From NCBI GenBank assembly GCA_002900995.3, contig CM035306.1:930001-994000 (forward strand): a DNA stretch of 64,000 bases, read 5' to 3'. Shown here one piece after another: positions 23,672 through 33,442 of the stretch. Positions within the stretch are counted from its first letter, which is position 1; each line of letters starts with the position of its first letter. The notes beneath the pieces are model-generated. The model had not been told where the DNA came from. It did not search any database and saw nothing but the letters and a program-made list of their open reading frames with translations. A program made the position numbers and the translations under genes. This DNA is from Ganoderma boninense (Eukaryota; Basidiomycota; Agaricomycetes; Polyporales; Polyporaceae).

Positions 23672-23933
23672 GAGGTCGCCGGGCGGCTGGTAACGACGAG
23701 GCGCGCGCAAATTGGGAGTGGCCCTGAGTGGCCACCGGCCGGATTTGGAAGCGGTTGTTTGGCAAGAGCCTCTGGACCAAACAAAGGCTCGGCAAGCCAA
23801 TCCGGCGCGCTCGTTTTCAGCTCATGCGTCATCCCCTCGGCTCCCACCTCCCTCGGCATTTTCGCTCGCGAGAGGTGTACACGCATGCTGCAATCCATCT
23901 TGCTTTCTTTCCAGACATAACACCCACTACAAC

Positions 23934-24723
23934 ATGGCCGACGCACCGCCCAACCAAGAGAGATCCTTTATTCGCCGACTGGCAATGGCGACCCAGCCAG
24001 CGTTGACCCGCATTGCACACGGTTCGGCTCCGTTCATAACCACGTTCGCCCTCATACATCTCACCGCTCCCATCTTGGCGAACCTGGGTGGGACCTCTCT
24101 GGCTTCACAGGCTATGGTGAGTAGCTCATCCCATAGATGTCGTCAATGTCTGAACATTGTCGCACAGTTGCTTGGGAGGGAGTATTCCCAGACGTCATTC
24201 GGCGAGAAGTACCTCGTCCTTGCACCTCTCATAATCCATCCCGTATCCGCCGTCCTCAAGCGTGTCCTAGCCCCCAAGGCTGCACGCCGCGTCACCAGCA
24301 TCCTCAGCGTCACCGGATACTCAGCTGCCCTCCTCGTCGCCGTGCACTTCTTCGTCCACCGTGTCGCTCCTTCGGATCCCTCTCCTCCCATCTACTCTGT
24401 AGGCCCATCCGAACTCGACTACGAGTATGTCAAGTACTCTTTGCAGGAGTACCCCTGGCGCAGTCTCTTGGGCTACCTTCGGCCTCACCACTGCCGTCGC
24501 GTGGCACGCTGCCGAAGGCATGGGCATCATCTGGAACACCTGGCTCCGCCCTACCTTGGGGGCAGTCGCAACACGCAAACAACGGACCGTCGGCGCGCTC
24601 GCCGGCGTGCTTCCCGTGGCGACTGGGCTTTTCTTCATGTGGCAGGAGCCGCTCATGGTCTTTTCCTCGCATGCTGCTAGGTTTAACGCGGCATTGAAGC
24701 AGTCCGTATTCTTTGCGTTCTGA
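23934..24723 (+). CDS. MCP1: MCP1-like mitochondrial outer-membrane protein, with one apparent frame break
   Basis: Role by family: MCP1 is a multipass mitochondrial outer-membrane protein that binds Vps13 and supports lipid transfer. Seen: ITTFALIHLTAPILANLGGT, SQTSFGEKYLVLAPLIIHP, SILSVTGYSAALLVAVHFFVHR, the mark ELDYEYVKYSLQEYPWRSL, then WHAAEGMGIIWNTWLRP and a final helix FFMWQEPLMVFS. An intron of about 50 bp follows QAM (GTGAGT donor). Odd: the two halves of the second membrane repeat lie in different frames; the frame changes at about 24476, where one extra C in TACCTTCGG would explain it. A GT...AG pair nearby would give a 22-bp intron, which is too short and would delete conserved residues. 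Either a base error or a damaged gene. Confidence 0.78.
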
Positions 24724-27700
24724 GATGCCATGTATTCGTCTCTTCCCCCGCATAGAATTGCTTTTTGTCTGGGTGATCGGTTGTACGGGACCCTCGCGAG
24801 CAACACGCAAGGCGAACTCGAACTAGCGTCGCGCTATGGTGAGCCCGGCAGTGCTCCTAACCGCGGCCAAGAGCCGGAACAAGCTACCGTTTTGCCCTCC
24901 GCCAGCGGAGATGCTTGATTTGTGTTTTTGTCATGTACGTGAGACCGAACCCGCCCTTATCGTCTCCACCTCGGACTTACGACTTCGTACAGGCCAGGCG
25001 CAGTCTCTGGAGCAAGATGCCCCAGTGCCCCCCGCCACTCGTGAACCTTTCGGCTATCCAAACCATCATCGATCGACCATCATTGGTGCGGCGCGTGTGC
25101 CCCGAGACCGCATCCGCGCGGGAGCGTATGAGCCCCGATAGGCCCCGATTGTGTCTTGTGGTCTCCCGGCGGGGAAGCATGGCTGTGCTAGTAGCATGCG
25201 CGTGCTGGATGTTTTTGTTCCCGCATCGGGGGAATGGGGTTGCTGAGCGACGGTACGCCCAGCTGTCCTTCCACGCCCATGCTCCCTCGAACGTTGATTC
25301 GCTGTGCCGCGCGTGCTGACCCCAAAATCGTGTCCGGCAGGCGACGCCCTGGCCCCAGGCCGCCAATCCAATCGCGCGCACTCCTCCGCCGTAGCGGTGT
25401 TCGGAATCGTAGGCTCGCAACTTGCAAGGCTCGGATCCTCGGGAGGGGCCTTCGTCAAGTCGTGATCACAGGCTCCAGCTGGGGCCTGGAGTTCCGCTTC
25501 CGCAACCTCAGGCAGTCTGCATTGTGCAAAACCATTTACCCGACTGAGGTCAAATGCAGGTTGACGAAGGTCGACAAGCGCATGATCACCGGGAGCCGCC
25601 GCCGCCTGCAGCTGGCGCCGACCCGATGATGTTCTGTGTGCACACACCATGACATGGGCGCGGTGTGTGCAATTGATTGGAGCACTTATGTGCGCCGCTG
25701 CCCCCCAATTGACGCATGAGTACGTACATAAGTGCCCGGAGACCCACGACGCAACACAATCAAGGCCGAACCTTCGTGCGTTGTGGGAGGTTCTCCCGCG
25801 ACATGGGGCACCGGCAGGGACAGCATCTATCGCGGGGGCCGCGACAGGGCCACACCGGTCACCTGGATGCGCAGATTTCGATCAGGTCTGTTCCTTTCCC
25901 GAACCCCTTCACATTGACAATGTGTGCATCAGACGCTGACAGTCTTGCTCAGCACGTTGATGAAAGATTCGCAGCAGAGACCGGAATTTTTTCGCCGGTT
26001 TTTCGTCTCTTTTCCGCGATAGCCAGAAACCTCTGCCGCAGGATGGACATCGAATGCCACGGTGAAGCAGGACGCTCCAATCTATCGCGCCTCCGCCTCC
26101 ATGAGTGTCGATACGTCCCAGGGGCATACGCGGTCAATGCATGCATCCCTCGGCCCTGGCGTGCATTGCACGGCCCTTGAGTTGCCCACTCAGGCAAGTC
26201 GCAATGTTAATCCTCGACGCAGATGATCGGCAACTAATAACCCGCGCTTCACGGAACCTCCCACGGGCACCTCCTTTTCCAGCCTCTTCCCTCACGTACT
26301 TGCCAAATTTGCAAATTGGGGTTGAACCCCCATCTCTGTAAAAATCTCAGTGGCACGCGTCTTCGCCGGGTGATGCTCGCCTTCTCGTACGCATCCTTGG
26401 TCAGAACTCCAAGTTCCTGGGGTCGCCTTGTGCCACTGTGTGCCACTGCACGATGGTATGTGCGCAGGCCCAGTGGCACAAAGTGGCACCCTATTGGAAG
26501 GCCGAGCTCAAGGTTCGAGGTCAGCTGGGGCCCCTCTCGGTCTCTTGGCTCGCGGGGTTCGCATCGCGCTCGCTGACGAGGCCCCCATTGACCGAATCCG
26601 TTGTCGGGTCCTGCCCCATTCGGCACCTTGGGCAATGAATGGGCGTCAGTTATCCCGCGAACGCCTCTCCGTGTTGACGCCTGCAAGGGCACTGTACGAT
26701 CGGACACAGGGGCTTGAGCTTCATAGTCAAAGTTATCCGCACAAATGGCTCGATGCTCCGGCCTCTGCACGCTCAGTGCGTTCGGCTCCCCCATACAGGA
26801 CTTGCCCATCGCCCAAACCTCGTCCTCAAACTTCAAGGGCCAGAAGAGGTGGGCGGGCGAGAGGAAGGGCCCCAGAGATGCGACGGCCCGTTCTGGGGCC
26901 TCGGTTGGGCCCCGGGTGCGGTGCCGTCCCGCCAATGCTCATGCGGTGATCCCACCCCCACGCTGCGTGCCCGAATCCGGCTAGTTCCCGGGAGCCTGGC
27001 TCGCGAGGATGGTGGCGCAGACTCCAACTCCGATAGCCCAGCCAGGGGACGTGATCAGGTTTACGGAGTCTGAATGCGGGGTGCCGGCCGTCCTCTTCCC
27101 GCTGGAAGGCCGTCCTCAGGCTCCAGCTGCCAGACCGCCGGCCGCCGCAATTAACAGTGCAGTCAGATGGCTCCCCTTTCCTTCATCTTCCCGGAGAGGA
27201 GAAGGACTGAAGTTTCCGTGGAGGGTGCGGGAAAAGCATTCGGCAGCGCGTCGGAGGATCCCGACGGAGGTGCCCCAGGGCGAGCCCTCGAACGGGAGAG
27301 CGAGGATACTTAATTGCGCATCGGCGTTCGACCGACCACCATCGGGCTGCCATCGGGCGATGTCTGCCCTGATTTTGCATGATGGGAGGTGGGCCGTTTG
27401 TGCGGTTGGCGCACTCCGAGAACTTCGGAAAGGCGTGGAGGGAGGATTGCCTTCTCGAGTAAGTAGCCGGAGATTGCGCCACACTCCGGTCAGCCAAAGG
27501 TGAGCAAGCATGCGTAGCCTGTCAGCGCTCGTCCTGGATGGTGGCTAAAACTCGGTGGGAGGATCACAGGAGAGAGACGTCCGTCAGGCGTATACCATAT
27601 TCCGGCGTATTTTGGGGTCTCGTCGACACCGGCAAGCAACTTGTAAACTGTTTGCCCGGTGCGTGTGCCACACACGTTCTCGTTTGTGCCACCGGCGGTC

Positions 27701-28260
27701 CTTGAAAAGGATGCATACAACATGGTCAAGGAGTACGCCAGGCACGCATAGAGCTTGGAGGTAGCCCCGTCTGCTTCGTGAATTGCGAAGGTAGCCCAGA
27801 AAACATGGTCAGCAGCAAAACCTGGTATCCAGCTCACGGCGTCGGAGCGTCGGAGAGGGAATCTGAGCCAGATGCTGAGTCTTGCGGAGTGTGAACGGTG
27901 GTTGGTAGCCTCATGGCCAAGAACGCGTCTCGTCGCTAAGCAAGCCCCATCGAGATCGTGCGTCGCTGTCCTTTTTGTTGGGCTTCAATCGGAGATCCCT
28001 AATGCATTACCGTGCACGATTTGGCTCCCGACAGGGAGCGTGGGATCCACGCGAGCCAGGACTGGACTAGGACAAATTGGGCGAATAACTGGGCGCCGGC
28101 AGCGGCGGAGAGGCTGAGATTCACTCACAACTCAGACTCCACCCGCCGCACGATCTCGAGAGGGGGGACTGTTGCGTATTAAAGATCATGGCCTCCACCC
28201 CGTTCCCGTCCCGCGACGCTTTTACTCCTTCCAATTAGGCTTCCCCCCTTTTACCTCGCC
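24724..28260. other. Gene-poor 3.5-kb region
   Basis: Open frames of 60-230 codons occur on both strands but change little between frames and show no domain, splice pattern or conserved motif. Dispersed GTGCCAC/GTGGCAC words cluster near 26350-26500, including the inverted repeat listed separately. The last 80 bp before 28261 contain a TATTAAAG element and a pyrimidine-rich run, likely the promoter of the HMG-box gene. It may hold decayed transposon sequence or noncoding RNA, but I see no evidence for either. Confidence 0.4.
26429..26490. repeat. Imperfect inverted repeat with GTGCCACT arms
   Basis: Arms 26429-26448 and 26471-26490 pair at 18 of 20 positions, with a 22-nt loop. Each arm itself holds two GTGCCAC copies. 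It could form a hairpin or bind a dimeric protein; its function is unknown. Confidence 0.75.
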
Positions 28261-30019
28261 ATGACTCCGCCAGACACTCGCCCTGGAGGCATCTGCGGAT
28301 GGACTCCTCCCGACGACAACTGCGACGCACTCTATACGACCATCCCGTCCCCAGCATCTCACGCATCTCTGATTTACGGTCCAGACACCCCTTCTCCTTC
28401 TCCTTCCCCCTCGAGCCCTCCCACTTCCGTCGCTGCCGCCTCTAGAAGCGTCTCCCCCGACACTACCGCGACCGAACCCGATGAAGGAGAACTCGCCCAG
28501 AACATCTCGCCCTACTACAACGCAACCTCGCTCCGTCGCTATAAGGCCAAACTCAAGATAGATCCCAAGTGGGCTCCTCGCCCGCCGAACGCCTTCATCC
28601 TCTTCCGCCGCGAGTACGCAGAGCGGCACAAAGGCGAGGAACTCCAGTCGCCCGAGAAGACGACCCTCTCCAAGCGCGCGGGCAAGGCGTGGCACTCGCT
28701 CTCCAGCGACGAGCAGAAGGTCTGGTACGACGCCGCAAAGCAGCAGGCCGAGGACCACCAGCGCCTCAACCCGGGGTACATCTTCAAGCCCAACAAGCGA
28801 ACACGGAGCGACCACCGCAAGCATCCTGCCATGCGCTCGCGGCGCGAGCAGGTCGAAGAGTTCGTCCGCAAGAGCACGGACCGCCGCAGCAACCCGGCGA
28901 AGCGCGGGCGGCACACTTCGCCCGCGAGCGTCGCGTCCTCGGCCTCACCTGAGCCGCCCGACACTCCCGCGACGTCGCGCAGCCGTTCGTGCTCGAACCC
29001 CCCGCAGGTGGCCTGCCCGGTCCCGATCACGCCTGGCGGCAACAACGTCCTGTTATCGGGCGATCCGTTCGCATCGATGTCTTCGCTTCTCGAGCGCCCT
29101 GTCTGCTCGTCCAAGGAGCTCGCGTACTCCGACAACTGCTCGCCTTACTTCGTGTTCGACGATAGCTACACCGAGTCGTCAGATGACCTCAGCGAGTTCT
29201 GGTACGACTCCTTTGCGCCGTCGCCGGTGCCGTACTACATGGACGGGACGCCCGATCATCTGCCGTCTCCGATGAGTGTTCCCGTGAGTCTTACACGCGC
29301 TGGTTCATCGTACAGTATTACTAACCCTTCCGCAGGTTCAGGTGCCCGAGGCCCAGTTCGTGTCTTCCTTCGAGCTCCCTTCCCCGACGGCGGCGTCCCA
29401 GGGCACCTCATATATACCCTCGACCTCTGCTCCTCTCATCACGCGCAGGAGGCGCTCTGCAACGACGTCCATGATCCCGACCAGCACGCAACACGCTGCC
29501 GTCACATCTTCCCTATACGGCTGGGCCCGCGACGACCTGGCGACTGCCCGCATGGCTCCCCAGTCCGACCTCGGCGCCGCGCGCCCGCTCGTCTCGCCTG
29601 ACGTCAACCCCCACCCCAAAGCGGGCCAGGCCGCCGAGTCTGCTTTCCTGCCCCTCAGCACCGCGGACGACGTGTGGGGTCCCCCGAAGCTGCACCCGGG
29701 CGCCAGCGCGGCGTACAAGCTAAACGACGACACGTTCATCCCGGGCATGGACCCGGACCGCACGCCTCGCGGCTCCATTTGCGCCGCGCACGAGGCCGCG
29801 CCCGCGCCCCACTCGTTCGCCGACTACTCGCTCGCCATGGCCGCGCCCCCGCAGGACATGTACATCTCTGCGGCGTTCGACCCGTTCGACGCCACGGGCG
29901 ACCTCGAGTCGTACGGGGTTTGTCATTACGGCGTTCGCGAAGCGAACGGCGCCTATGCGCCCACCCAGGCTGTCGAGCCGTACTCGCTCTACCTCACCCA
30001 GGGCGGGCAGCAGGACTGA
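28261..30019 (+). CDS. HMG-box transcription factor
   Basis: Role by family: sequence-specific HMG-box (MATA/SOX-like) regulators control mating, development or stress genes. Seen: one HMG box at about residues 106-178, beginning RPPNAFILFRREYAERHK, with LSKRAGKAWHSLSSDEQKVW and ending GYIFKPNKR. A basic stretch (RKHPAMRSRREQVEEFVRK) follows the box. The N-terminus is Ser/Pro-rich and the long C-terminus is acidic and Ser/Pro/Tyr-rich, a likely activation region. One intron, from GTGAGT at 29284 to CCGCAG at 29336, joins MSVP to VQVPEAQF. The final protein is about 568 residues. The proline-flanked box and position resemble the pheromone-response type regulators of basidiomycetes (Prf1/Mat2-like), but this is only a resemblance; no MAT locus neighbours are present. 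Confidence 0.88.
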
Positions 30020-31218
30020 CGTCGCGAGCCCCCCACGGCCGCGACCGGCGGATACATGGCGCTTTGGCACGAACGGAGCTCTCGCGATCCTTCCTTCCTA
30101 TGTTTTCTCTCCTCTCTTGGTACGATCTGTTACGTTTGCAACGTTAGCTGACGACGACAACGACGACGACGACACGTCTTGCTCCGTCGACGAAAAACGA
30201 AAGATACTTTTCGGTACACATGTAGCATAGTTCGTATGATGGCCGTTTTGGACTCGCCTCTCTTTCGCTGTATCTATACTTGTTCGCCGGGCTCAGGCCT
30301 CTTCCTGCTCTCTCCACTCCACCTTCTCTCTCCCTCCCCTCTCCCCTTCTCCCCTCGTCTCGGGTGAATTTCTCTGCTCTTGTGTATATTACTGCCTTTG
30401 GGGACCGCCTTGCGGCACCGCCGTGGGCAGCGCGCCCGCTATACCCCTGTACTTAAGCGACAATTACCACTCTTGTTAGACCGATTGGTTACACCGACCG
30501 GGGCCCTGACATGAATCCCGGGGGGCACGAACTGACCTGCCGATATTGGCAACCCGCGACGATGAAACTTGGACCTACAACTGTAACTTGGCACTGCAGG
30601 GCTCGCGGGGGCGTGTGTGCTGGAAGGTCTTTGTTGCCTTGTTCGTCGTCCGAGGCGTCGAGCTCGTGTGAGAATCACGTAAACATTATCACAACAATTG
30701 CCGCCCAATCTGCACGACTTGTCCCGATGGCCGCCCTGATGTCGATGAATGCCGGGTGATATTATGTCGAGAACATCACGAACCGGCGTACACACATTCA
30801 TGGCAACTTAGAGCTTAATCTATTCAATCTACCACCCGGTCGTCCAGCAATTCAGTAAAGGACCAACAGTAGGTAAGGACTACTTACCTTTTCTGCGCAT
30901 CCCTGTGGATTTTACCGCTTACATTGACTTGCAGAAATTATGTAAATTTGCGAATTGGTTTCCAAGTGGCCGATAACCCCGATATGGAATGCCCCACTTG
31001 CGCACCCACGATACCCGCAGGCCGCGGTTGCGACTGCCAGGAGTCGTCCCCTGAGGACGGCTGCGACGACATCTCTCGCTCTGTGCGCGGCCTTCGCCAG
31101 GTCTACGCTCGACGACCACTCTACATACAATCTCTGCTGGTGCCTTGGAGAGCTCTACACCCCATTTTCCTCTTGCACGAACCGTCTTGTGTCCAGCACG
31201 CAGCGATAGTGACGTAAT
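30020..31218. other. Intergenic, no gene seen
   Basis: The HMG gene's 3' region comes first: a run of GACGAC repeats near 30150-30170, and a strongly pyrimidine-rich tract at about 30295-30360. The rest is of mixed composition. Short frames on both strands lack family features. Confidence 0.45.
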
Positions 31219-32051
31219 ATGGCATTTCTGGCGGCAAGAGATCCACAATCAACTCCAGCGTCCCCAGTTACCTCGGTGTGTCCAGGCAAACTCTATCTAG
31301 CAAGCGTCGACAGCTAATCCACTTCAACTGATATCACAACAAGCACGAGAACATCGAGGCTAGCCGGCCGGAGATAGGTGGTTCGTACGGCGGCTTCATC
31401 GCGCTTGTTGTGGTCCTCGCAGCCGTCTTCGTCTTCTCATGCATCGGCATCTTCATCCTCCTCCGGAGCCACGAGCCCACCCCCTACGAGCGGCAGATGC
31501 GTCGCGCCCGCTCCCGCTCCCGCGCGCAATTCACCGGTGAGGCACCCATCGGCCCCCCGGGCATCCGCGAGCGTTTCGCACGGCTATTTGGCCGTCGAGG
31601 GGGCTGGATCAGGGCTTCCGGGACGGACGGCGACGAGTGGGACCCCTCGGATCCCCTACCCTATCACGCCAGCGAACTTCGCCAGGGTGACCACCGCGGA
31701 TACCCCTCCATGGTCTCGAATCCATCCTGGACGTCGAAGGACCCCCGGCAGAACGTGGGCCCGAGGGCGAGCACGGGCTCTGTCGACGTCGAGCTCCGTG
31801 CGCCGTCGCCCGACTCTGTCCTCAGCACAGCCTTCCAGCACGATCTCCTGCCCTCCGAAGACTCCGTCGAGGCCGTGTCTGCACCCGCGAAGCCAATGGG
31901 AGCGGGAGGAGGCTTCGAGAACGGTCGCCCTGGTGCTCCCCGCGACGAGAGACATTTTTCCGTGCAGATGGCGTCGCAGGAGAGCGGGTCGATCAGCCTT
32001 GGCTCGATGCGCAAGTTCGATAATGGCACAAAGTTCAGGGAGAGCATCTAG
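31219..32051 (+). CDS. Single-pass membrane protein with a disordered tail, function unknown
   Basis: Seen: a short first exon (31219-31275, encoding MAFLAARDPQSTPASPVTS) is joined in phase through a 68-bp intron (GTGTGT...CAAG at 31276-31343) to HENIEASRPEIGGSYGGF. One strongly hydrophobic helix follows (IALVVVLAAVFVFSCIGIFI), then a basic Arg/Ser-rich segment (YERQMRRARSRSRAQF), then a polar tail of about 190 residues rich in Ser, Gly, Pro and Asp. The positive charges after the helix put the long tail in the cytosol and the short N-terminus outside or in a lumen. No cleavable signal peptide and no enzymatic motif were seen. It resembles the many small fungal proteins with one helix near the N-terminus; no partner can be named. 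Confidence 0.7.
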
Positions 32052-32467
32052 GTGATGCAGCTACCCGCGCTCCAACAGCCCCACCCCTCCGCGATTTCGC
32101 TCACGTTTGCACATGGCGTGATCTTTAACCTCCCCCCTCCCCCCGTCTGCGTCACTTCTCCTATTTCGGTGTATTCTCTCTCTGTTTTATCTGTGTCGCT
32201 GGTCCCGGACTTCGAGCGTCCTGTGTGTACTGTACTGTTTTGCGCTGCCTTGTCGCGACGGTCATACACGCCCTCGCTATACTTATTCTGCTTCATCGGG
32301 ACTATTCTTTCTCCCCTCCTCTCACCTCATGTGTTCTTTACTGCGCCTCAACTTGACAACGCCATGCGATCTCATGCCTTTGACGGTGAGTCGATCTCAT
32401 TACCCTTGTTTATTGTGTCATTCGATCCTACTAAGCTCATCGACTTCTCTCTAGAACTTATGACATG
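32052..32467. other. Intergenic up to the transposable element, with a possible split first exon
   Basis: Pyrimidine-rich sequence (about 32130-32345) resembles a fungal promoter or leader. An ATG at 32364 opens a 22-nt exon followed by a well-formed 69-bp intron (GTGAGT at 32386, CTCTAG ending 32454). The element then begins 13 bp into the following exon. See findings. Nothing else was seen. Confidence 0.35.
32460..32467 (+). repeat. Target-site duplication, left copy
   Basis: ATGACATG directly before the left inverted repeat; identical to 33435-33442. Confidence 0.9.
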
Positions 32468-32661
32468 TGGTCTCGTACCCACCCGTCTGTACTCACACCG
32501 CACCACCGCAGAACAGACGTCTGGGGCATTTGAATAGAGAGACCCCCCGTGCCAATTAGCGCCTGATAGCCGCCCGCTAGCCGAACCCGATCCGGAAGGT
32601 GGTCTCGCGCCTCTCATGGCGCGACGCGCGCGCGTCGTCGTCCTCCGTCGCGCAATGCGCG
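32468..32661 (+). repeat. Left terminal inverted repeat, 194 bp
   Basis: It matches the reverse complement of 33241-33434 at 193 of 194 positions. Its inner end is GCGCAATGCGCG; the GC-rich inner third carries the 16-bp palindrome at 32622-32637. Confidence 0.93.
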
Positions 32662-33240
32662 AGCAGCGGAACAAAGACATTACAAGCATAAACTGTCGCG
32701 GGATACGTAGAAATAGTTTTCAAATCTACGAAAAATTACTGATATGCTCAAAAATCAATCTCTTATCATACAGCATTTGAAGTGCTACCTCAAGGTGGAT
32801 ATGGTGGGCACTAGGTAGCGAGACGTCGCACAGACCTTGTATAAAGCTCGCGGGGAAACAATTAGTTAGTAGGAGTGTATTAGTGTAGTTTATAAGCGTA
32901 CCCAAGCCCGCGCGAAGGCATGCAAGTGGAGAACCATCTGCCAGGGACAGTTCCCATAGATATCTTCTTCAACAAGTCTATTCAGCCATCGCGTCGTCCA
33001 TCTTTGGTGAGAGGTTGTTGCTAAGGCCTTTTTATTCAGCTGTAAACCATTCTACAGTACTTTTGTGCCGATAGTTTGATAATTCCTCTCCTTTGTTCAT
33101 GTGTTTGCGACAACTTTCATCTGAGCATTCCTGAAGTTGACAAATGACTACTGGATTCTTAAAGGGCCCGTAAAGGTATTGCGTACCAACTTGGTGTAGT
33201 TTTACAATCAACTGCATTCCTTTCTGCAGAACCGACGGAT

Positions 33241-33434
33241 CGCGCATTGCGCGACGGAGGACGACGACGCGCGCGCGTCGCGCCATGAGAGGCGCGAGAC
33301 CACCTTCCGGATCGGGTTCGGCTAGCGGGCGGCTATCAGGCGCTAATTGGCACGGGGGGTCTCTCTATTCAAATGCCCCAGACGTCTGTTCTGCGGTGGT
33401 GGGGTGTGAGTACAGACGGGTGGGTACGAGACCA
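33241..33434 (-). repeat. Right terminal inverted repeat, 194 bp
   Basis: Reverse complement of 32468-32661 with one mismatch. It ends in CGAGACCA at 33434. Confidence 0.93.
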
Positions 33435-33442
33435 ATGACATG
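33435..33442 (+). repeat. Target-site duplication, right copy
   Basis: ATGACATG directly after the right inverted repeat, identical to the left copy. Confidence 0.9.

Larger units (their letters stand above)
32468..33434. mobile_element. Non-autonomous DNA transposon (MITE-like) with long terminal inverted repeats
   Basis: Seen: 967 bp bounded by 194-bp inverted repeats (32468-32661 and 33241-33434) that differ at one position only (32500 G against the partner's C). The direct 8-bp repeat ATGACATG flanks both ends (32460-32467 and 33435-33442), a classic target-site duplication. The 579-bp centre is AT-richer and has no transposase-like frame. The tips begin TGGTCTCG. Each repeat holds the perfect 16-bp palindrome CGACGCGCGCGCGTCG. 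Known: 8-bp duplications occur with hAT and some Mutator-like elements, and long inverted repeats favour the latter. Inference: a recently moved element driven by a transposase elsewhere in the genome. Confidence 0.93.

Noticed and set aside
24428..24449. 22-bp GT..AG segment in MCP1 as an intron
   Set aside because: Too short for splicing and it would remove conserved residues; a base error or damage fits better.
25066..25650. 194-codon minus-strand frame in the gene-poor stretch
   Set aside because: No motif, low-complexity composition, and no splice or start support.
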